DNA from: Verrucomicrobiia bacterium
GTDB lineage: Bacteria > Verrucomicrobiota > Verrucomicrobiia > JABWAM01
Length of the DNA: 7,110 nucleotides
Direction of reading: 5' to 3'
Assembly (NCBI GenBank): GCA_013360985.1
Contig: JABWAM010000129.1
Location: 1 to 7,110 of the forward strand
Position numbers and translations under genes: made by a program. Positions 1-5,860 of this stretch are shown one piece after another. The notes beneath the pieces were generated by a model. It searched no databases. It was not told the DNA's origin and saw only the letters and a program-made list of their open reading frames with translations. Every line of letters starts with the position of its first letter. Within the stretch, counting starts at the first letter, position 1.

Positions 1-1334
1 AGGCCGCGCGGCGCGCGCGCGAGACGGTGCGCAAGAGCGCGCTCACGGGCGGCGGCCTGCCCGGCAAACTCGCCGACTGTTCCGACCGCGACCCGCGCAA
101 CTGCGAGTTGTACATCGTCGAGGGCGATTCCGCGGGCGGTTCCGCCAAGCAGGGGCGCGACCGCCGGTTCCAGGCGATCCTCCCGATTCGCGGCAAGCTC
201 ATCAACGTGGAGAAGGCGCGCCTCGACAAGGTGCTTCAGAACAACGAGATCCGCACGATGATCACGGCCGTCGGCACCGGCATCGGCGACGGCGAAGGGG
301 AAGGAGCCTTCAACGCCGAGAAGTTGCGCTATCACAAGATCATCATCATGACTGATGCGGACGTGGACGGTTCCCATATCCGCACGCTCCTGCTGACCTT
401 TTTCTACCGTCAGATGCCCGCGCTCATCCGTCAGGGGCACGTCTATATCGCGCAGCCGCCCCTTTACCAGGTGAAGCGCAAGAAACGCGAGGAATACGTC
501 GAAGACGACGTGGCGCTCAACCGCATCCTCATTTCGCTCGGGACCGAGGACATTCGCCTGCGCAACCTTGCGGACGGCAAGGAGTTGTCCACGAAACAAC
601 TCACGGAGATCCTCGAGCTGCTCGAAGCGCTCGACAAGTACAGCCGCGCCGTCCGCCGCCACGGAGGCGAGTTCGAGGAGTACCTCGCCCATCGCCACCC
701 GAAGAGCGGCGAGCTTCCGCGGCATCTCGTCCGGGTGCGCGAGGGCAACGAAGAGACGGTGCATTACTTCCATTCCGAGGACGAACTCGCGAAGTTCGCC
801 CAGAACAACGCCGACCTCGGTCTCTTCGACGCGGAAGACCGCAATGGGAATGGGAATGGGAACGGCAACGGGAAAGAGGACAGCGCGGCGAAGACGGCGG
901 CCACCCGTCGCGCCCGCCATATCGAGCTGCATGAAAGCAAGGCGGTGGCCGATCTCTTGGAACGGCTTGCGAAAAAGGGCCTCAAGATCGAGCACTATAC
1001 CGCGCAGAATCAGCCGCTCTACGAACTGATCGAAGGCGAAGGCGACGACGCGAAGGTCCGCCCGATCCACGCGATTCCCGACATCCTCGCGGGCATCAAG
1101 GAGATCGGCCGGCGCGGCATTCAGATCAAACGGTTCAAGGGGTTGGGCGAAATGAACGCCAAAGAACTCTTTGCCACGACGATGGATCCCGTGAACCGCA
1201 AGCTCCTGCGGATTGATCTGACCGACGCCGTCGAGGCGGAAAAGATGTTCACGATCCTCATGGGCGACGAGGTCGAGCCGCGCCGACAGTTCATCGAAGA
1301 CAACGCCCTGAACGTCCGCAACCTGGACGTGTAA
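1..1334 (+). CDS. gyrB: DNA gyrase subunit B, C-terminal part (5' end outside window)
   Basis: This is the B subunit of DNA gyrase, the cytoplasmic ATP-dependent type II topoisomerase that introduces negative supercoils with GyrA. Only the TOPRIM and C-terminal regions are present; the ATPase and transducer domains lie off the left edge. The frame is open from base 3, so the GTG at 27 is an internal codon. Counting that GTG as residue 1, the TOPRIM signature LYIVEGDSAGGSAKQGRD holds the catalytic Glu32, and TDADVDGSHIRTL holds the metal-binding Asp110 and Asp112. The tail has the family motif KRFKGLGEMNAKEL and ends NALNVRNLDV before TAA at 1332. About 180 residues separate the TOPRIM core from that tail motif and include an Asn-Gly repeat (residues 273-282). 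ParE is the alternative, but the spacer domain and tail fit GyrB better. No cotranscription with the next gene is evident. Confidence 0.96.
   Translation, partial: AARRARETVRKSALTGGGLPGKLADCSDRDPRNCELYIVEGDSAGGSAKQGRDRRFQAILPIRGKLINVEKARLDKVLQNNEIRTMITAVGTGIGDGEGEGAFNAEKLRYHKIIIMTDADVDGSHIRTLLLTFFYRQMPALIRQGHVYIAQPPLYQVKRKKREEYVEDDVALNRILISLGTEDIRLRNLADGKELSTKQLTEILELLEALDKYSRAVRRHGGEFEEYLAHRHPKSGELPRHLVRVREGNEETVHYFHSEDELAKFAQNNADLGLFDAEDRNGNGNGNGNGKEDSAAKTAATRRARHIELHESKAVADLLERLAKKGLKIEHYTAQNQPLYELIEGEGDDAKVRPIHAIPDILAGIKEIGRRGIQIKRFKGLGEMNAKELFATTMDPVNRKLLRIDLTDAVEAEKMFTILMGDEVEPRRQFIEDNALNVRNLDV
843..872 (+). repeat. In-frame hexanucleotide repeat (AATGGG/AACGGS) in gyrB
   Basis: Five tandem hexamers encode (Asn-Gly)5: three exact AATGGG units, then AACGGC and AACGGG. 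The repeat lies in the spacer domain between the TOPRIM core and the C-terminal tail, just before a charged, Ala-rich stretch, so it is probably a flexible surface linker. Gain or loss of a unit would keep the reading frame. Confidence 0.85.
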
Positions 1335-1339
1335 ATCCG

Positions 1340-1369
1340 AAGGCGGACGGCTGCGCCCGGGCTTGCCTT
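1340..1369 (+). terminator. Weak possible terminator hairpin after gyrB
   Basis: AAGGC (1340-1344) can pair with GCCTT (1365-1369) around a GC-rich 20-base loop that contains the palindrome GCCCGGGC. It starts six bases after the gyrB stop codon. There is no T-tract, so intrinsic termination is doubtful and the site could equally be chance pairing in GC-rich DNA. Confidence 0.2.
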
Positions 1370-1396
1370 GCCGCATTCGCCGCTCCAAGATAACTC
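1368..1396 (+). promoter_or_regulatory. Candidate promoter of the glycosidase gene
   Basis: TTGCCG (1368-1373) could be a -35 box. After a 17-base spacer comes TAACTC (1391-1396), a poor -10 box. The operator palindrome overlaps the -10 box, and a similar arrangement is seen upstream of the repressor gene (TTGCCC, 16 bases, TAATCT, then operator). The parallel layout is the main support, because both -10 hexamers match the standard consensus weakly. Confidence 0.3.
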
Positions 1397-1408
1397 AAAC
1401 GTTTGAGT
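1393..1408. promoter_or_regulatory. Operator palindrome O1 for a LacI-family repressor
   Basis: ACTCAAACGTTTGAGT is a perfect 16-bp palindrome centred on CG. LacI-family proteins characteristically bind such sites, because the hinge-helix leucine intercalates at the central CpG. A second copy, identical at 13 of 16 positions, lies in front of the LacI-family gene in this window, which makes that protein the obvious binder. O1 ends 85 bases before the ATG of the glycosidase gene and overlaps its candidate -10 box, a position suited to repression. Confidence 0.8.
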
Positions 1409-1416
1409 CTCGGGCC

Positions 1417-1497
1417 ATGCAAATGAGAGATCGCGCCGCGCCAAACGCGAAGGAACGAGTTTTCTCGATCTTATTTCCCGGCCGTCATCTCGCATGA
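1417..1497 (+). CDS. Possible 26-codon leader ORF overlapping the glycosidase start
   Basis: A short ORF starting MQMRDRAAPNAKER lies between the operator and the large gene. Its TGA (1495-1497) overlaps the downstream ATG (1494-1496) in an ATGA arrangement typical of translational coupling. Neither start has a clear Shine-Dalgarno sequence: the nearest purine run, AAGGA at 1450-1454, is about 40 bases before the large gene's ATG. The peptide has no recognisable domain and contains one TTA codon, a codon the downstream gene never uses. It could be a coupling leader or a chance ORF. Confidence 0.25.
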   Translation: MQMRDRAAPNAKERVFSILFPGRHLA

Positions 1498-4400
1498 AGC
1501 GTCCCGCGCCACCCGTCCGACGCGAAAACCTCGTGGACTTGAGTCGGATCGAGAACCACGGAGTCCCGACCGCCAGCGATTCGATCGAGGAAAACTACGC
1601 CTGCCAGGCGGATGCGTTCGCCGACGGCAAGCCGCACACCGCGTGGGTCACGGGGCGCGTCATGCGCGAGCACTGGGCCTCCGTGAAATGGCGCAAGATC
1701 GCGGTCACCCTCCGCCGCATCGAACTCGATTTCACTCCGCGCACCCTCGATTACGACGCAATCCTTTCCTACATTGATCAACGCAAGGAACGCATCCGCG
1801 TCCGTACGAGACGCCCGCGCGCGTTCCAGATCGAGGCTCTCGCGGCGGGCCGCTGGACGGTGATCCATCCCTGGTCCGCCCGCATCCCCTGGTCTTCGCG
1901 ATTCCGGTGCGAACTCCGCCTGCCCGCCCCGCTGCGGGACGTGAAGGAAGTCCGCCTTAGACTCCGTTCTCGCGCCGCGGACGAATGTTTTGCGGTGCGC
2001 GCCTGGCGTCTCCTCGGCGACCGCCCCGTCACCAGCCGCGATCTCCGCCCCGCGTGGAAAGCGGAGTGGATCTGGGGCGAACGCGAGCCCGTCGTCCCCA
2101 ACTTCGGTTTCGTCCGCCGCTTCTTTCGTCGAGTTTTCACGGTCGCCGACCCCCGCGCGATCCGGGAGGCGCGCCTCCTTTTTGTGGCCTACGACCGGGG
2201 AATCGTCTTCTTGAACGGACACGAGATCGCGCGCACGAACAGCCCCGTCCTCGGCCTCAACCGCCTCGGCGCGCGGGTGCGCGTCCCTCCGCGCCTTTTT
2301 CGCAAGGGGCGCAATCTCCTCGCGATTCAGGGCGAGATCGTGGAGAACCACCGTTTTTCTTTTGGGATCCTGGCCGAACTCTGGATCGCCCGTCGCCGCG
2401 GCGCCCGCCAATGTCTCGCAACCGCTCCCGGAGCTTTTCAGGTCTCCACCGTGGACGATCCCGGTTGGAACCGCGACCTCGACGGCTTTGATCGCCCCCA
2501 TTGGATCCCGGCGCAACCCATTCTGCAGCCGGCCACGAGTTATGGGATCGGACGGCAACCCCTGCGCGCCGTGGATCCCAACGCCGAACCCGCATGGATG
2601 TACACCGAGGAGTACACGCCCCCGTGGTTCGACGGCGCGGTCCGCGTTTCGCGCGTGGAAGTCACCCCCAAAATCCCCAGAGCCGGCGAGCGATTCGCGC
2701 TCGAAGTGGACGTGCGTGTCCGACGACCGCTCGCCGACGCGTACGCGATGCTGGCGCAGTACGGAGAACAGGGGCCCGCCGAAATTCGTTCGATGGACTT
2801 CAGCCCGGGCGAAGGCTGGCTCCCTCCGCAGGAAGCGCTTCCCCGCGGATTTCGCGGAAAGAAGACCCTCGTGTTGCGCGGCGTCTGGCCCGAGGGCGCG
2901 TCCGCGTGCCAACCGGTTTGGCTGCGGTTCTGCAACGCGCGGTCGCAACTGGCTTTCGAGAAGGGGTCGGTCGGGGAACTCTCCGAAGATCCCCACCCGG
3001 GCCGCCTCCGGGTCCTCCTCGGGCGATCTCCCTTTCTCCACGCGCGCGCCGTCTTTCCGCGATGCCGGATCCTTCCGGGCGGCCGGATCTCGATTGATGG
3101 CCAGGTCGTCGCGCCGATCCTGTACACCTCTTCGATCAGTCGGTCCGATCTGCAGATGGATTATCTCGCGTCGGGCATCCGACTCTTCCGGATCGTGCCG
3201 CAAAACACCTGTTCGCTCGTGCCTTCGCAGGAACCCGAGGAGATGCACTATCGACGCATCCTTCGCCTGATTCGCCTTCACGCCGAAGCCGTGCTTTCCG
3301 TGGCGCCCGAGGCCCGCTTCCTCCTGATGCTCCGATTGGACATGCCCAACGCCTGGAAACAGGAACATCCCGAGGAATGGATCGTCATGGGGCGCAATCA
3401 AACCCTCATGCCCGTCGCGGATCCCCGAGAAATCGCGTTTGGCTACGTCCAGGAAACCCCCAACGCCCCGGGAACCCTCGGGAAAACGCGCCGCGCCGTG
3501 CGCGAGTTCCTCCGCCTCTTGAAACGCGAAGCGTACGCCTCCAGCGTCATCGGCGTCGCCTTCTACCACGGGATTGCCGGCGAAAACTACTTCGGCCTCG
3601 AGAACAACCTCCTCGCGGATCGTCAGGGGCGCATCTTTCTCGCCGACCGCAAGGATTATCTGATCGGCGACGTGGGCTACGCCGCGCGCCGCAGCCTGCG
3701 CGACTGGCTCCGCGCCAAGTACCGCACCCGCCGCGCGCTCGCCCGGGCATGGAAAGTTCCCGACATGGATTTCGACGACGTGGTCAACCCCGCGAAATGG
3801 CCGAACCAGGAAATCCACGCGCGCCTCATGTGGCACGATCGTCCCGCGGGAAGATTCATCTTCCGCGATCGCCGCGAGGAAGGGAATTTTTACCACGATT
3901 TCGTTCGCCATCAGAACGAAGCGCGCGTCGAACTCTTCTCCGAAGCCTGCCGCGAAGTGAAACGGGCGAGCGGCGGACGCCTCCTCGCAGGCGGTTACTC
4001 GGGCTGCTACGCGCTTCCCGCGCTCAGCAACTCGGTGCCCGGCGGAATCCAGCACTGCGCCCAGGCGGCATGGCAAAAACTCATGGACTGCCCGCACATG
4101 GACTGGTGCATGAGCCCGTCCATCTACCACATGCGGCGCCCGGGAGACCCGAGCATGTCCATGGGGCTCGACGATTCGCCGCGTCTCCGCGGCAAAATCT
4201 GGATGCACGAGTTCGACTCGCGCACGTTCCTCTGCGCCCTTCCTCCCAAGACCTTCAGCCAGGAAGCGACCCTCCATCAGTTGCGCAAAGAGTTCGGCTA
4301 CGCCCTTTCCAAAGAACAGGGCTGGTGGTGGCTCGAGTTCCTTTTCGGCTCTTCCGGCGCCATGGCGGCTCCCTGGTTTTCCGATCCGCGCATCAAGGCC

Positions 4401-5426
4401 GACGCGCGCATCATGAAGCGCGTGTACGAACGCTACCAACAGATCGCCCGACCCGGGCCCTCCGCCCAGATCGCGATCCTCGTCCACGTCGAACAGGCCT
4501 TCTTCACCGACGCGGGAGACCCGGCCAACACGCTCCACGCCAACATCACCAATCAGTTTCTGCCCAAATTCCACTGGACCGGCGCCCCGTTCGATCTCTA
4601 TTCCCTCGGCGATCTTCCGCGCATTGCGCGCGGGGGACTCCTCGACCAATACCGTCTCCTTGTCCTGCCCAACGCCTTCTTCCTCGACCGGCCGACGCGC
4701 AACCTGCTCCGCGATCGGGCGCAGCGGGACGGGCGCACCCTGCTTTTCCTCTACGCTCCGGGATATCAAGGCAATCATCTCCCCGGCGCGGAACGCAGCC
4801 TCGCGGGAATCGAGGAAGTCACCGGCATGAAGGGGATCGCGCGGCTTCCCGAGCCCCATCTCCTTGGAATGGATTGGCGCGGGGCAGGGGACGCCCTCCG
4901 CGGGATCGCCCCGGGACGGCATGATGCGGTCACCTGGTGGGGACCCGAGTTCGCGGCGCAGATCGCCCGCTTCGGCCATGCCATCGCCCCGATCTTTTGG
5001 CTCGATCCCCGCCGGAGCAACGGCTGGACGCCGCTTGCCCGTCTCCGCCTGGACCGCCAACGGCGCGCCGACATGGTGGCCTTCGCGGAACGCCGCGCGC
5101 GCGATCATCGCGTGCTTTACTCCGCGGTCCCTGACCTCCCGCTCTCTCTCCTCGCCAAGGTCGTTCGCGACTCGGGCGTCCATGCAATCGCGGATCCCGG
5201 CGTCGTCGCCTACGCGAACCGTCACCTCCTTTGCGTCCAGCCGCGCGAAGATCGGGCCCGGCTCGAACTCGCGTGGCGCGAACCCGTCCGCTGGATCGAG
5301 CCCTTCGAGCGGAAGGTGTACGGAGAACAAACCGCCCGCATCACCCTGCGCCTCCGACGCGGCGAGACGCGGATCTTTTGTCTGGAACGACAGGGCGAAT
5401 GGTCCGATTTTCTCGGAGACGCCTGA
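1494..5426 (+). CDS. Large multidomain GH42-like (clan GH-A) glycoside hydrolase candidate
   Basis: A 1310-residue protein with the layout of uncharacterised beta-galactosidase-like (GH42-like) enzymes. Residues ~20-175 resemble a discoidin-type beta sandwich. Residues ~187-300 begin KAEWIWGE and include VFLNGHEIARTN, like the N-terminal sandwich of alpha-L-rhamnosidases. Residues ~383-490 look Ig-like. A TIM barrel follows from ~540 to 985. Glu697 (in HGIAGENYFG) and Glu906 (in IWMHEFDSRTFL) are my candidates for acid/base and nucleophile; the barrel also has FYHDFVRHQNEARVE (799-813) and a WWWLE stretch near 944. Residues ~990-1190 resemble the GATase-like trimerisation domain (YRLLVLPNAFFL at 1053), and a C-terminal beta domain follows. 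It is about twice the usual GH42 length. There is no signal peptide or membrane segment, so it should act in the cytoplasm on imported oligosaccharides. ATG 1494 is the only normal start after the in-frame TGA at 1404. Operator O1 upstream suggests control by the LacI-type gene downstream. The substrate is unknown. Confidence 0.75.
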   Translation: MKRPAPPVRRENLVDLSRIENHGVPTASDSIEENYACQADAFADGKPHTAWVTGRVMREHWASVKWRKIAVTLRRIELDFTPRTLDYDAILSYIDQRKERIRVRTRRPRAFQIEALAAGRWTVIHPWSARIPWSSRFRCELRLPAPLRDVKEVRLRLRSRAADECFAVRAWRLLGDRPVTSRDLRPAWKAEWIWGEREPVVPNFGFVRRFFRRVFTVADPRAIREARLLFVAYDRGIVFLNGHEIARTNSPVLGLNRLGARVRVPPRLFRKGRNLLAIQGEIVENHRFSFGILAELWIARRRGARQCLATAPGAFQVSTVDDPGWNRDLDGFDRPHWIPAQPILQPATSYGIGRQPLRAVDPNAEPAWMYTEEYTPPWFDGAVRVSRVEVTPKIPRAGERFALEVDVRVRRPLADAYAMLAQYGEQGPAEIRSMDFSPGEGWLPPQEALPRGFRGKKTLVLRGVWPEGASACQPVWLRFCNARSQLAFEKGSVGELSEDPHPGRLRVLLGRSPFLHARAVFPRCRILPGGRISIDGQVVAPILYTSSISRSDLQMDYLASGIRLFRIVPQNTCSLVPSQEPEEMHYRRILRLIRLHAEAVLSVAPEARFLLMLRLDMPNAWKQEHPEEWIVMGRNQTLMPVADPREIAFGYVQETPNAPGTLGKTRRAVREFLRLLKREAYASSVIGVAFYHGIAGENYFGLENNLLADRQGRIFLADRKDYLIGDVGYAARRSLRDWLRAKYRTRRALARAWKVPDMDFDDVVNPAKWPNQEIHARLMWHDRPAGRFIFRDRREEGNFYHDFVRHQNEARVELFSEACREVKRASGGRLLAGGYSGCYALPALSNSVPGGIQHCAQAAWQKLMDCPHMDWCMSPSIYHMRRPGDPSMSMGLDDSPRLRGKIWMHEFDSRTFLCALPPKTFSQEATLHQLRKEFGYALSKEQGWWWLEFLFGSSGAMAAPWFSDPRIKADARIMKRVYERYQQIARPGPSAQIAILVHVEQAFFTDAGDPANTLHANITNQFLPKFHWTGAPFDLYSLGDLPRIARGGLLDQYRLLVLPNAFFLDRPTRNLLRDRAQRDGRTLLFLYAPGYQGNHLPGAERSLAGIEEVTGMKGIARLPEPHLLGMDWRGAGDALRGIAPGRHDAVTWWGPEFAAQIARFGHAIAPIFWLDPRRSNGWTPLARLRLDRQRRADMVAFAERRARDHRVLYSAVPDLPLSLLAKVVRDSGVHAIADPGVVAYANRHLLCVQPREDRARLELAWREPVRWIEPFERKVYGEQTARITLRLRRGETRIFCLERQGEWSDFLGDA

Positions 5427-5521
5427 CCCGCCCTTCCGTTCCCGGGAATTGGGAAACCCAAATCTACGGATACGCCTCATTTTCAGAGAGCAACCCTCAT
5501 CATCCATGGAGAATCGGAAGG

Positions 5522-5680
5522 ATGCGTCGTGTCGAGATTCCGGACTTCCCACACGAAGGGGACGACGGCTCGGCCGGCGGCCTCGCCCTCCCTTTCCGCA
5601 TTCCGTTGCTTGAGGAAAATCCGCTCGGTCGCGAAGCGAGGGAGGGCGCCGCCGGCGGCGGCGCCGCGGCAGCGGCTTGA
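5522..5680 (+). CDS. Doubtful 52-residue ORF
   Basis: An ATG-started ORF reads MRRVEIPDFPHEGDDGSAGG and onward, ending in a Gly/Ala-rich tail. GGAAG lies directly before the ATG, too close for a good ribosome binding site, and GGAG at 5508-5511 is a more normal distance away. Third codon positions are about 70% G or C. The Ala/Gly tail is simply the GC hairpin at 5645-5665 read as codons. No domain is recognised; it may well be noncoding. Confidence 0.12.
   Translation: MRRVEIPDFPHEGDDGSAGGLALPFRIPLLEENPLGREAREGAAGGGAAAAA
5645..5665. other. Strong GC hairpin
   Basis: GGCGCCGCC (5645-5653) and GGCGGCGCC (5657-5665) are perfect inverted repeats separated by a 3-base loop GGC, giving a 9-bp all-GC stem. 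It lies about 220 bases after the glycosidase stop codon. There is no adjacent T-tract on either strand, so it is not a classical terminator; it could protect the 3' end of a transcript or aid pausing. Confidence 0.55.
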
Positions 5681-5729
5681 GTCCAAAATGTTGCGAGGGC
5701 GTCGCTTGTTTCTCGACCGAGGCTGGACT

Positions 5730-5754
5730 TCCCCATGTCTTACGCGGGGATTTT
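5730..5754 (+). terminator. Weak terminator candidate after the glycosidase gene
   Basis: TCCCC (5730-5734) pairs with GGGGA (5746-5750) across an 11-base loop and is followed by TTTT. The stem is short and the T-run minimal. Its position, downstream of the glycosidase gene and before the repressor promoter, is where a terminator would be expected. Confidence 0.25.
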
Positions 5755-5817
5755 GGGAAAAGGCGACCTCTTGCGGGGGAAACGTTTTCGACCCAAGCAG
5801 AAAAATTGGAGTTTTCG

Positions 5818-5845
5818 TTGCCCTCTGCGCGCGATCCGCTAATCT
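5818..5845 (+). promoter_or_regulatory. Candidate promoter of the LacI-family gene
   Basis: TTGCCC (5818-5823) and TAATCT (5840-5845), spaced by 16 bases, give a plausible -35/-10 pair. Operator O2 starts at the last base of the -10 box. The arrangement mirrors the candidate promoter of the glycosidase gene. If used, transcription would begin around 5852, almost at the proposed TTG start codon, giving a leaderless or nearly leaderless mRNA. Confidence 0.35.
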
Positions 5846-5860
5846 CTCAATCGTTTGAGA
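5845..5860. promoter_or_regulatory. Operator palindrome O2, probable autoregulatory site
   Basis: TCTCAATCGTTTGAGA is a 16-bp inverted repeat with central CG and a single mismatched pair (T5851/T5854). It shares 13 of 16 bases with O1, and 13 of the inner 14. It abuts the candidate -10 box of the LacI-family gene and covers the in-frame TTG at 5855-5857, so a bound repressor would block its own promoter. That both this gene and the glycosidase gene carry the motif supports one regulator for both. Confidence 0.75.

Larger units (their letters stand above)
5427..5854. other. 428-base intergenic region, no convincing gene
   Basis: Between the glycosidase stop and the repressor start I find no coding sequence I can defend. 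The region holds a short palindrome TTCCCGGGAA soon after the stop codon, a doubtful 52-codon ORF, a 9-bp GC hairpin, a weak terminator-like hairpin, an AAACGTTT palindrome (5780-5787), and the candidate repressor promoter with operator O2. The right half (about 5690-5850) is visibly less GC-rich than the coding flanks, as expected for a regulatory region. Confidence 0.7.

Noticed and set aside
1537..1544. CTTGAGTC half-site resembling one arm of the operator, early in the glycosidase gene
   Set aside because: It has no CG centre or matching second arm; similar CTCAA/TTGAG pentamers occur elsewhere by chance.
3377..4924. 515-codon + strand frame inside the glycosidase gene
   Set aside because: An out-of-frame shadow in GC-rich DNA, rich in Arg and Pro, with no domain; the host frame carries the enzyme motifs.
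1485..5552. 1355-codon open frame on the - strand covering the whole glycosidase gene
   Set aside because: It is in codon register with the sense gene and exists only because that gene avoids TTA, CTA and TCA. Its translation shows no recognisable domain, whereas the sense product has clear enzyme-like domains.
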